A DNA stretch of 64,000 nt from Naasia sp. Its GTDB lineage: Bacteria > Actinomycetota > Actinomycetes > Actinomycetales > Microbacteriaceae. Made by a program: the position numbers and the translations under genes. The stretch lies in assembly GCF_025465545.1 (NCBI RefSeq), contig NZ_JAODMK010000044.1, positions 24,563-88,562 on the forward strand, read 5' to 3'. Positions 1 to 8,536 of this stretch are shown one piece after another. Under the pieces are notes generated by a model. The model saw nothing but the letters and a program-made list of their open reading frames with translations, did no database searches and had not been told where the DNA came from. Every line of letters starts with the position of its first letter. Within the stretch, counting starts at the first letter, position 1.

Positions 1-1
1 C

Positions 2-364
2 GGTGCGGCGGTGCTCCTCGCGGTGGCCGCGATCGTGGTCGCAGTAGGCATCGGATTCGTCGTCTCGGGATTTCAGAAGAGGTTTCTGACGACGATCACG
101 CCGCCCCGGGGGGCGGCCGCACGCGGGGTCACGGTCCTCGGCCAGGTGGGCTTCATCGCCAAGGGCATCGCGGTGACAGTCGTCGGGATCCTCCTCGCGG
201 CAGCCGTGTTCACCGCGGATCCGCAGCGTGCCGGCGGGCTCGACGGAGCGCTCAAGGCGCTGGCCGCCCTGCCGTTCGGGGTGGGGATCCTGATCGCGAT
301 CGGGCTCGGCTTCCTCGCCTACGGCGTCTTCTTCTTCGTCAGGGCTTGGCGAGCCCGGCTCTGA
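2..364 (+). CDS. DUF1206-like membrane protein, C-terminal part (5' truncated by window start)
   Basis: Open frame from window edge; TM segments and repeated G-F-I-A-K-G-I-A pattern typical of DUF1206. Confidence 0.6.
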   Translation, partial: GAAVLLAVAAIVVAVGIGFVVSGFQKRFLTTITPPRGAAARGVTVLGQVGFIAKGIAVTVVGILLAAAVFTADPQRAGGLDGALKALAALPFGVGILIAIGLGFLAYGVFFFVRAWRARL

Positions 365-393
365 TCGCCGCAGAGCGGCGCACCGAGAACGAA

Positions 394-429
394 AGCGTCC
401 CGCCGACTCAGTCGAGTCGGCGGGACGCT
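394..429. terminator. Bidirectional hairpin between convergent genes
   Basis: Perfect 16-bp arms AGCGTCCCGCCGACTC / GAGTCGGCGGGACGCT with 4-nt loop. Confidence 0.7.
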
Positions 430-471
430 GTGCTTCCCCCCGGAAGGACGCGGACGAGCCGCGCGGTGGTG

Positions 472-1440
472 TCAGTCGTCCTTCGACTGGTCCTCGTGCT
501 CATTCGAGCGGTCGGAGCCCCACTTCACGGAACCCGAGACGTGCGAGTCGGACTTGACGGAAGTCGACTCGCCCGAGTGGGAGTGGGAGTCGGAGTCCGA
601 ACCGGAGTCGTCGTCGCTCTCGTCCTGGCCGGACGAGGCCTCGTTGTCGTCGTTCGAGTCGTCCGACTCGGTCTCGTCGTCAGCCTCATCGGAGTGGTTC
701 GGCTTGCCGGAATGGGCCGCGTCGCGGACGAGCTCGCCGTGCCGGGTCGAATCGTCCGTCTCGGTGTGGGCTGCCTCCCGCACGTCGGCGGTGTGGTCCG
801 TCGGTGAGTGCGACCCGTCCTCCGTGCTGTCCGTGGCGTCATCGGTGCCGCCGGTGGTAGGAACCTCGGTGCCGTCCGTCCCGACCGCGGTCGTTCCGTC
901 GTCGGTGACGGTCGTGTCGTCACTCACGGTCGTGTCGTCGCTCACTGTCGTTCCGTCCACGGTCTCGTCCGACGAGACCTCGTCAGACGAGGAGCTGTCC
1001 GGAAGCGGTGCCACGGATTCGACGACGTCATCGAATCCCTGCTGCACGGTGGGAGGAAGGACCCCCACCGCACCCGCGCCGGCGGCGCCGAAGGCGACCG
1101 TCGTTGCTCCGATGGCGATCTTTGCTGCGAGACCCAGTCCCGCGAACCAGCTGAAAATCATTCTTGCTCTCCCCCTTGTCGGGAGCCGGCGCGATGTCTG
1201 CGCCGACGCCCACTCTCGTGATCGCTCCGGCAGACCCCCTGCAGAAGCGGAGATGCCGGCGACTCTGTCGAGGTCCAGTCGGGCGGCGAGCTCGGCACTA
1301 GGCCGGGGCGCGCTTCCCAGGGAATCCACTCGCATCTCGTGGACGACATTCGCCACGGACTCAAGGTCCGGGCGTCCCTCGGGAACCTGGCCATCGAGGA
1401 TGGCCAGGACGTCGTCGTCGGACAGGCGGGAATTCTTCAT
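472..1440 (-). CDS. Putative membrane anti-sigma-like protein with long acidic Ser/Asp/Thr-rich C-terminal tail
   Basis: MKNSRLSDDDVLAILDGQ... directly downstream of ECF sigma gene; one TM segment; low-complexity tail. ORF track extends further upstream, but the ATG at 1440 is the likely start. Confidence 0.65.
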   Translation of the reverse strand: MKNSRLSDDDVLAILDGQVPEGRPDLESVANVVHEMRVDSLGSAPRPSAELAARLDLDRVAGISASAGGLPERSREWASAQTSRRLPTRGRARMIFSWFAGLGLAAKIAIGATTVAFGAAGAGAVGVLPPTVQQGFDDVVESVAPLPDSSSSDEVSSDETVDGTTVSDDTTVSDDTTVTDDGTTAVGTDGTEVPTTGGTDDATDSTEDGSHSPTDHTADVREAAHTETDDSTRHGELVRDAAHSGKPNHSDEADDETESDDSNDDNEASSGQDESDDDSGSDSDSHSHSGESTSVKSDSHVSGSVKWGSDRSNEHEDQSKDD

Positions 1441-1441
1441 C

Positions 1442-2047
1442 TCACTCCCTGCTATCGCTGGAGAGGGTCGCAGGGGTACGGGTTGGCGAAAGTTTTCTTC
1501 GGAGCGCTTCGAGGCCCCGGCGCTGGAGGGCTTTGACCGCTCCGGGGCGCTTGCCCACGATCTCGGCGATCTCGTCGATCGTGAGGTCGCCGATGATGCG
1601 CAGCACGAGCACGTCCCGCTGATCCGGCGGCAGCTGGTCCAGGATCTTTCGCGTTTCGGCGTCGCCGATGGAGTGCAGCGCGCCCTGTTCGGCGCTCGGC
1701 GCCCGACGCGGGTCCCCTTCGTCCACCCACTCAACCGTGCGGCCACGCCGCGACCGCATCCGGAGCTCGTCGGTGAGGCGCCGATAGGCGATCGTGAACA
1801 CGAAGGAGCGCAGCTCGCTCTCGCCACCGGTGAAGCGGGGGAGCGCGTCGAAGACGGCCATGAACACCTCGCTCGTGAGGTCCTCCGGCTCATCGGAGCC
1901 GCGCGCCGTGAGGAAGGCGAGCACCGCGGGGGAGTAGCGGCACCACAGGTCGCTGAGCGCCCAGGACGCACCGGTCTGCGCCGCGGCCAGGACGCCGGAG
2001 AAGACCTCGTCCCTGAGGCCGGCGTCGGTGCTGCTCATGGGGCCCAA
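1442..2047 (-). CDS. ECF RNA polymerase sigma factor (sigma-70 family)
   Basis: Region 2 (DLTSEVFMAVFDALPRF) and region 4 (LPPDQRDVLVLRIIGDLTIDEIAEIVGKRPGAVKALQRRGLEAL). Confidence 0.85.
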   Translation of the reverse strand: MGPMSSTDAGLRDEVFSGVLAAAQTGASWALSDLWCRYSPAVLAFLTARGSDEPEDLTSEVFMAVFDALPRFTGGESELRSFVFTIAYRRLTDELRMRSRRGRTVEWVDEGDPRRAPSAEQGALHSIGDAETRKILDQLPPDQRDVLVLRIIGDLTIDEIAEIVGKRPGAVKALQRRGLEALRRKLSPTRTPATLSSDSRE

Positions 2048-2214
2048 GTATTGATGGGCTTCCGCGGGTTGAGGCGCACGACGCGCCCGGTGCGGGACCG
2101 AGGGGTCACTTGATGTCGCTATCCGGGCCCGGAAGCGTCAACAAGTGGCACCTCGACTGCTGGGGCTGTGGACAAGCGGCCCCGCACGTCACGCGGGCGC
2201 GGCAGAGTTCCGGC

Positions 2215-3444
2215 ATGACGAACGCCGTCGGCGCCATCACCGACCTCGTGCGGGCGCGGATCCGGCACGACGGGGTCGATCTCGCGGCGGATAGGGACGT
2301 GGCCTCGCGCTATGTGCGGGACGAGGTGCAGCGATACTCGGAGCGCGCGCTCGGCGGAGCGGAGCCGCTCCTCGCGGACGAGGCCGCCGCGGGCGCGGAG
2401 GTGCTGGCCGCCATCACCGGCTACGGCGCGCTGCAGCCTCTGCTCGACGATGACGACGTGGAGGAGATCTGGATCAACTCGCCCTCCCGCGTCTTCGCCG
2501 CTCGCAACGGCATCGCCGAGCTCACGACGTTGGTGCTCACCGAGACCGATGTGCGGAACCTGGTCGAGCGGATGCTGCAGTTCTCGGGCCGACGGGTGGA
2601 CCTGTCGTCGCCGTTCGTCGACGCCTCGCTGCCCGACGGCTCGCGCCTGCACGTCGTGATCCCCGACGTCACGCAGCGGCACTGGGCTGTCAACATCCGC
2701 AAATTCCCGCGTCGCATCCGCGAGCTGCCCCAGCTCGTGGCGAACGGGACGCTCGACCGGGTCGCCGCGGAGTTCCTCCGGATGAGCGTGCTGTCGGGGC
2801 TCAACATCCTCGTGTCCGGCGCAACCCAGGCGGGCAAGACCACCCTCCTCGGTGCGCTCCTCTCTGCTGCGCGCCCCGGCGAGCGCATCGTGACGGTGGA
2901 GGAGACCTTCGAGCTCGACATCACCGCCCGCGACGTCGTGGCGATGCAGTGCCGGCAGCCGAGCCTCGAGGGGACCGGGGAGGTGACGCTGCGGCGCCTG
3001 GTCAAGGAGGCGCTGCGGATGCGTCCCGATCGGCTGGTGGTCGGCGAGGTGCGGGAGGCGGAGGCGCTCGACCTCCTCATCGCCCTCAACAGCGGCGTGC
3101 CGGGCATGTGCAGCATCCACGCCAACACCGCCCGCGACGCGCTCACCAAGTTGTGCACGCTCCCGCTGCTCGCCGGTCGCAACGTGGACGCCGGATTCGT
3201 GGTGCCGACGGTGGCGAGCACGGTGGATCTGGTGGTGCACTGCCGCCTGCGCCGGGACGGATCCCGCGAGGCGGTCGAGATCCTCGCGCCGACGGGGCGC
3301 GTCGAGGGCGGGGCGCCGGAGTCGAGGCCGATCTTCGCGATGCAGGAGGGGGCGCTGCGCCTGACGGGACTCCGCCCGGCCCGCACGACCAAGTTCGAGG
3401 CGTCCGGCTTCGATCCCGCTCACGTGCTGGGCGGGGCGGCATGA
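2215..3444 (+). CDS. tadA: TadA/CpaF-family secretion ATPase
   Basis: Walker A GATQAGKTTLL, VEETFELDI, RMRPDRLVVGEVREAEALDLLIALNSG; start probably ATG 2215 (ORF track opens at 2110). Confidence 0.88.
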   Translation: MTNAVGAITDLVRARIRHDGVDLAADRDVASRYVRDEVQRYSERALGGAEPLLADEAAAGAEVLAAITGYGALQPLLDDDDVEEIWINSPSRVFAARNGIAELTTLVLTETDVRNLVERMLQFSGRRVDLSSPFVDASLPDGSRLHVVIPDVTQRHWAVNIRKFPRRIRELPQLVANGTLDRVAAEFLRMSVLSGLNILVSGATQAGKTTLLGALLSAARPGERIVTVEETFELDITARDVVAMQCRQPSLEGTGEVTLRRLVKEALRMRPDRLVVGEVREAEALDLLIALNSGVPGMCSIHANTARDALTKLCTLPLLAGRNVDAGFVVPTVASTVDLVVHCRLRRDGSREAVEILAPTGRVEGGAPESRPIFAMQEGALRLTGLRPARTTKFEASGFDPAHVLGGAA

Positions 3445-4301
3445 CGGCGCTGCTCGGGGCGGCCCTCGGAGCCGGCCTGCTGCTCGTGCTCTCGCCCTGG
3501 CTGTGGCCGCGGTCCTCACGTCGGCCATCCACGGGACGACTCGCGCGCCGCCTGGTCGATCGGCTCACTGCGGCAGGACTGCAGGGCATCCCGCTGCGCG
3601 CCTTCGCCGCCGTGAGTCTCCTCTTCGCGATCGCCGGCTGGGGCCTCCTCTTCGGGGTGACCGGCATCCCGGTGGTGGCCGCGGTCGCGGGGGCGGTCGC
3701 CGGGGCTCTCCCGTCGGGCATCGTGTCCTGGCGGGCGAACGCCCGCCGCAGGGCGGCACGAGGTGCCTGGCCGGACCTCCTGGATCACCTGGTCGCCTCG
3801 CTCCGCGCAGGCGTGCCGCTTCCCGAGGCCCTCGCCTCCCTCGCCACGGCAGGCCCCGCTTCGCTGCGCGTCGCCTTCGCCCGGTTCGGCCGGGACTACG
3901 AGGCGACGGCGAACTTCTCGCTCTGCCTCGACGGCGTGAAGGAGCAGCTGGCGGATCCGGTGGCCGACCGCATCGTCGAGACGCTCCGCCTGGCCCGGCA
4001 GGTCGGCGGGACCGAGCTTCTCGCCGTGCTGCGGGCGCTCGCCTCCGGCCTCCGGGAGGAGGCGGCGACCCGGGCCGAGCTCGAGGCTCGCCAGTCCTGG
4101 GTCACGAACGCGGCGAAGCTCGGCGTCGCCGCGCCGTGGCTCGTGCTCCTGCTCCTCTGCACACGTCCCGAGGCCGCCGCGGCCTATGCGAGCCCCGGTG
4201 GGGTGACGCTGATCCTCGGCGGCGTCGGCGTCTCCATCGTCGCCTATCGGGTCATGCTCGCCATCGGCCGGCTGCCGGAGGAGGGGCGGTGGTTCCGGTG
4301 A
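3441..4301 (+). CDS. tadB: TadB-like type II/IV secretion inner-membrane protein
   Basis: ATG overlaps tadA stop by 4 nt; GspF-like DLLDHLVASLRAGVPLPEAL. Confidence 0.8.
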   Translation: MTALLGAALGAGLLLVLSPWLWPRSSRRPSTGRLARRLVDRLTAAGLQGIPLRAFAAVSLLFAIAGWGLLFGVTGIPVVAAVAGAVAGALPSGIVSWRANARRRAARGAWPDLLDHLVASLRAGVPLPEALASLATAGPASLRVAFARFGRDYEATANFSLCLDGVKEQLADPVADRIVETLRLARQVGGTELLAVLRALASGLREEAATRAELEARQSWVTNAAKLGVAAPWLVLLLLCTRPEAAAAYASPGGVTLILGGVGVSIVAYRVMLAIGRLPEEGRWFR

Positions 4302-5236
4302 CGGCCTCCCTCGGCTGGGCGGCGCTGTGCGGAGTTGCGCTCGGCATCGGCCTCTGGGCGCTGCTCGGCACGGTGCCGCGGCTCGCGCCTCCCCGGCTGG
4401 CGGCTCGGATGGCGCCCTACCTCGCCGATGTCTCCGCAGAGGCGCGGCGGATCGTGTCCCGCCGCACGGCCGATCCGCTGCCGGTCTTGGGGCTGCTCGG
4501 CGGGCCAGTGATCGCTGCCGCCCGGAACGGGCTGGATCGCCTGCTCGGGGGCCGTGCGACCATCCTCCGCCGCATCAGAGCCGCAGGCCTCACCCAGAGC
4601 GTCGAGCGGTACCGCACCCGACAGCTCGGGTTCCTCGTGGGCGGTGCCACAGCCGGCGTGCTGCTGGCCGTCGCACTCGCCCCGACGACAGCGCTGCCTC
4701 CGGCCGCCCTGATCGTGCTTCCCGGCGCCGCGGCCGCCGGGTCGCTCGCGCTGCCCGACTGGCTGCTCGCCCGCCGGGCTTCGAGGAGGCTGGCCAGGAT
4801 CCGGGAAGAGCTGCCCACGGTGCTCGAGTTCCTGCTCCTGGCGCTCTCGGCGGGGGAGGGCATCCGCGAGGCGCTGCGGCGGGTGTCCCGGGTGGGATCG
4901 GGCGAGCTCTCCGGGGAGCTGGCCGCGCTGATGGCCGAGGTCCAGGCGGGCGTGCCGCTCGGCACCGCTCTCTCGCGGCTCGGCCGGGAGCTGCCGCTGC
5001 CGCCTCTGGTGCGGGCGCTGGAACACCTGGCCGCCGCCCTGGAGCGCGGTGCGCCGCTCGTGGATGTGCTGCGGGCGCAGGTCGAGGACTGCCGCAGGGA
5101 GTCCAAGCAGAACCTGCTCGAGCTGGCGGGACGCCGCGAAGTGCTGATGCTCGTTCCGCTCGTGTTCCTCATTCTGCCGACGACCGTGGCGATCGCGATC
5201 TTCCCCGGATTGCTGGTGCTGCAGACCGGCTTCTGA
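4298..5236 (+). CDS. tadC: TadC-like type II secretion system F family protein
   Basis: GTG start overlaps tadB stop; LPTVLEFLLLALSAGEGIREAL, RREVLMLVPLVFLILPTTVAIAIFPGLLVLQ. Confidence 0.8.
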   Translation: MTASLGWAALCGVALGIGLWALLGTVPRLAPPRLAARMAPYLADVSAEARRIVSRRTADPLPVLGLLGGPVIAAARNGLDRLLGGRATILRRIRAAGLTQSVERYRTRQLGFLVGGATAGVLLAVALAPTTALPPAALIVLPGAAAAGSLALPDWLLARRASRRLARIREELPTVLEFLLLALSAGEGIREALRRVSRVGSGELSGELAALMAEVQAGVPLGTALSRLGRELPLPPLVRALEHLAAALERGAPLVDVLRAQVEDCRRESKQNLLELAGRREVLMLVPLVFLILPTTVAIAIFPGLLVLQTGF

Positions 5237-5464
5237 GCGGAGGGTCGAGGCCTGGGCACCAGGGCTGGAGGATGTCGGAGGGCGAGGCAGCGCCGGACCG
5301 GAGGCGAACCTGATCCCCCGCTTCTGGCTCGATGCGTCGTCGTGGGACACAGGTGGCGCCCGCGCCGACCGCTACCGGTCATGCCGTGCATCCGCGGACT
5401 CTGCCGGGTCCGGAGTCCGCTCGAGCCGACCGGCGGGCCATCGGCTTCGACGACCAGGTCGGCC

Positions 5465-5790
5465 GTCGTGCTCGGCCTGGTCCTCCATGGGCTGTCCGCC
5501 CGGGAGCCGCTCGAGGCGCGGCTGGCGGAGGCCGTTCGCCTGGCGCTCGTCGCCGCGATCCTGCTCGACCTCGACCTCCTCGTCCTCGGCTCGATGCTCG
5601 GCCGCATCCGCGAGTTCGGCCTGACCGCCGACCGGGTGGTCGCCCCCGGGCCGAACATCCTGCTGGTCGTCGACCTCGGGAGGTCTGGGTGGCTGTCCTC
5701 GCGGGCGCACGCCGGCCGGACGCCGGCCGCGCGGCTCGAGCGGTGGCAGACCGGGTGCCTTCCGGTGTTCGGCGTCAGCAGGCACGATTC
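5465..5790 (+). pseudogene. Degraded remnant of a polytopic membrane protein (DUF4153 / permease-prefix-like C-terminal region)
   Basis: Frame of ORF 5342..6724: LLDLDLLVLGSMLGRIREFGLTADRVVAPGPNILLVVDLGRSGWLSSRAHAGRTPAARLERWQTGCLPVFGV, with no intact gene around it. Confidence 0.5.
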
Positions 5791-5944
5791 CGTCCAGCAG
5801 GCAGAACCGGCACGATTCTGGCCCGCAGCGAGCAGAGTGCCTGCTGAGCGAAAGCGCGCGTGCGCCGGAGGAGCGGGCCAGCGAAGGAGAGCCTGGCGGC
5901 AGGAGCGGCCCGCCGGACGAGCGCGCCCCGCACCAGCCGTCGGG

Positions 5945-6574
5945 TCAGCGCCCGGGGACGCGGTTCCAGCCGACGATCACCCGACGGCCGTGCTCGAAGC
6001 CGAGCGAGCTGATGGAAGCCGTGTCGAGGGCGAGCAGGGAGCCGTCCTTCACCTCCAGGCCCAGCCAGACGGCGGCGAGTGCGCGCAGGAAGTGGCCGTG
6101 GGAGAACAGCAGCACCTTCTCGCCGTTCTCGAGGTGCGAGTGGACGCGGTCGCAGAGGCTCCTCGCGCGCCGGCGGACGTCCTCGGCGCTCTCGCCCGGC
6201 GTGTCGCCGGCTGGGACGCCGTCGGTCCAGATGCTCCACGAGGTTCCGAGGCGCTCAGCGATCTCCGCGCTGGTGGTGCCCTCGTAGGCGCCGTAGTCCC
6301 ATTCGAGGAGGTCCTCGTCCGGCAGGGCGGCGGGGAACCCTGCCAGTCGGGCCGTCTCCCGGGCGCGCGCCAGTGGACTGGTCAGCACGAGTCCGAAGCT
6401 GATGCCGGCGAGGGCATCGCCGACCAGCTGAGCCTTGTACTCGCCGGCCTGGGACAGCGGGATGTCGGTGAGGCCCGTGTGCTGACCGGTCCGGCTCCAC
6501 TCGGTCTCGCCGTGGCGCACGAGCACCACCCGCGGATCGTTCGGGCCATGCCCGGTGTCGTGCGCGATCGCCAT
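5945..6574 (-). CDS. Histidine phosphatase / phosphoglycerate mutase family protein
   Basis: VVLVRHGETEWSRTGQHTGLTDIPLSQAG; SHGHFLRAL. Confidence 0.88.
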   Translation of the reverse strand: MAIAHDTGHGPNDPRVVLVRHGETEWSRTGQHTGLTDIPLSQAGEYKAQLVGDALAGISFGLVLTSPLARARETARLAGFPAALPDEDLLEWDYGAYEGTTSAEIAERLGTSWSIWTDGVPAGDTPGESAEDVRRRARSLCDRVHSHLENGEKVLLFSHGHFLRALAAVWLGLEVKDGSLLALDTASISSLGFEHGRRVIVGWNRVPGR

Positions 6575-6826
6575 GTGCTTCCCTTCCTCGCTCCCAGTGT
6601 CGCGGGTGCGGGGAGCGAGCGGGCGTGGTTGACAGGTCGCCGCCTGGTGCCTCGGACACCGAGGGCACACTCGACGCGCTCCGTCCGGTCGCCGCCGCGC
6701 TGCTCGAGGCCCCTCGACTCCTGAGGACGGCCAGCCCGCGCGGGAGGGCGACGCCGGAGAAGCTCCTCGGAAGCGCCTCCCGTCAAGGGTTCCCGCGGGC
6801 GGGAGGGGCCGCGGGAAAATGGCCGG

Positions 6827-8536
6827 GTGTCCACGGAACCGGCGGTCGATCACTCGCGGATGCTGGCTGCCGTTCGCGGCCTCCGCGAGACCGTCGAGCG
6901 GACCGCCCTCCCGCTCGACCTCCCCGGCGCCCGGGAGGCCCAGCAGTCGAGGAGTCGCCTCCTCGATCAGCTCGACGACTACGTGATCCCGAGGCTCACC
7001 TCGATCGACGCTCCGCTGCTGGCGGTCATCGGCGGCTCGACCGGCGCCGGCAAGTCCACGCTCGTCAACTCGCTCGTCGGGCACGAGGTGAGCCAGTCCG
7101 GCGTGCTGCGCCCCACGACCCGCTCGCCGGTGCTGGTCTCCCATCCGTCGGACGCTCGTTGGTTCGCCGACCAGCGGGTCCTGCCTGGGCTCGCCCGCGT
7201 GACCGGCGGATCGGGGGACCCGTCGGGCGACGGCTCGGTGCGTCTCGTCGCGACCGACGAGCTCCATCCGGGGCTCGCGCTGCTCGATGCGCCGGACATC
7301 GACAGCGTCGTCGCCGCGAACCGGGACCTCGCGGCGCAGCTCCTCGCGGCGGCCGACCTCTGGATCTTCGTGACCACCGCGGCCCGGTACGCCGACGCGG
7401 TGCCCTGGGACCTGCTCCGCCAGGCGGCCGAGCGCGGCACCGCGGTGGCGATCGTCCTCGACCGGGTGCCCGCCGACGTGCTGCACGAGATCCGCCCCCA
7501 CCTCGCCGAGATGCTCGACGACCAGGGGCTCGCCCGAGCGCCGGTCTTCGCGATTCTCGAGTCCGAGCTCGAGGGCGGCTTCCTGCCCGCCGGCCAGACG
7601 GCCGAGCTCCGCCGCTGGCTCGACGACCTGGCCGGCGACGCCCGAGCCCGGGCGGCGGTGGTCCGGCAGACCCTGGAGGGTGCGCTCGCCTCCCTCCGGC
7701 CGCGCGCCCTGGCACTTGCCGCGGCGGCCGCCGAGCAGACCGCAGCCACAGAGGCCCTGATGGCCTCCTCGGGTCGCGCCTATGTCGACGCGGTGGCCGG
7801 GGTGCGGGCGGGGATGCAGGACGGCACGCTGCTCCGCGGCGAGGTGCTCGCCCGCTGGCAGGAGTTCGTCGGTACCGGGGAACTCACCCGGCAGGTCGAG
7901 ACGGTCGTCTCCCGCGTGCGGGACCGGGTCACCGCGTTCTTCCGCGGCGAGCCCCCGCCGGCCGAGAAGCTGGGCGAGGCCCTCCAGTCCGGCGCCGCGC
8001 TCCTCGTCGCAAACCATGCTGCGCTCGCGGCCACCGCGGCCACCCGCGCCTGGCGGGCCCTGCCCGGCGGCGAGCAGCTCCTCGCCCTCCATCCCGGCCT
8101 CGCTCGCCCGAGCCGGGATCTGGAGGCTGGTGTGGAGCGCCTCGTGCGCGACTGGCAGGGAGACATCCTCGACATGGTGCGCGACGAGGGCAAGGATCGC
8201 CGCACGACCGCACGGGTCATGGCATATGGCGTGAACGGCATGGGTGTCGTGCTCATGCTGGTGGCCTTCTCCGCGACCGCGGGGCTCGCGCTGATCGAAG
8301 TGGGGATCGCCGGTGGCACGGCGGTGCTGGGACAGAAGGTGCTGGAGGCCGTCTTCGGCGATCAGGCCGTCCGCGAGCTCGCCCAGGCGGCGCGCGAGCG
8401 GCTGCTCGAGCGGGTGGAGACGGTGTACGCCGAGGAGCTGGAACGCTTCGACGAGGCGGTGCGCACGCTCAGCGTCCTGGCGGATCAGAGCGAGGCGCTC
8501 ACCGTCGCGGTCCGCAGGCTGGGAGAGGCCGGATGA
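6827..8536 (+). CDS. Dynamin-like / large GTPase domain protein (first of pair)
   Basis: G1 GGSTGAGKSTLVNSL, G3 DAPDIDS, C-terminal hydrophobic segment VVLMLVAFSATAGLALIEVGIAGG. Confidence 0.78.
   Translation: MSTEPAVDHSRMLAAVRGLRETVERTALPLDLPGAREAQQSRSRLLDQLDDYVIPRLTSIDAPLLAVIGGSTGAGKSTLVNSLVGHEVSQSGVLRPTTRSPVLVSHPSDARWFADQRVLPGLARVTGGSGDPSGDGSVRLVATDELHPGLALLDAPDIDSVVAANRDLAAQLLAAADLWIFVTTAARYADAVPWDLLRQAAERGTAVAIVLDRVPADVLHEIRPHLAEMLDDQGLARAPVFAILESELEGGFLPAGQTAELRRWLDDLAGDARARAAVVRQTLEGALASLRPRALALAAAAAEQTAATEALMASSGRAYVDAVAGVRAGMQDGTLLRGEVLARWQEFVGTGELTRQVETVVSRVRDRVTAFFRGEPPPAEKLGEALQSGAALLVANHAALAATAATRAWRALPGGEQLLALHPGLARPSRDLEAGVERLVRDWQGDILDMVRDEGKDRRTTARVMAYGVNGMGVVLMLVAFSATAGLALIEVGIAGGTAVLGQKVLEAVFGDQAVRELAQAARERLLERVETVYAEELERFDEAVRTLSVLADQSEALTVAVRRLGEAG

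Noticed and set aside
893-965. Short repeats (gtcgtgtcgtcactcacg...) as a possible CRISPR or minisatellite
   Set aside because: They encode the TVSDDT repeats of the tail in frame; too short and no spacers
554-2113. 519-aa + ORF
   Set aside because: Reverse-strand reading of the sigma/anti-sigma pair; repetitive S/V composition mirrors the acidic tail
2119-3528. 469-aa minus ORF opposite tadA
   Set aside because: Shadow ORF; tadA frame has all ATPase motifs
6625-8532. N-terminal two thirds of the 1190-aa ORF 6625..10197
   Set aside because: Out-of-frame over the first GTPase; the real second GTPase starts at ATG 8533
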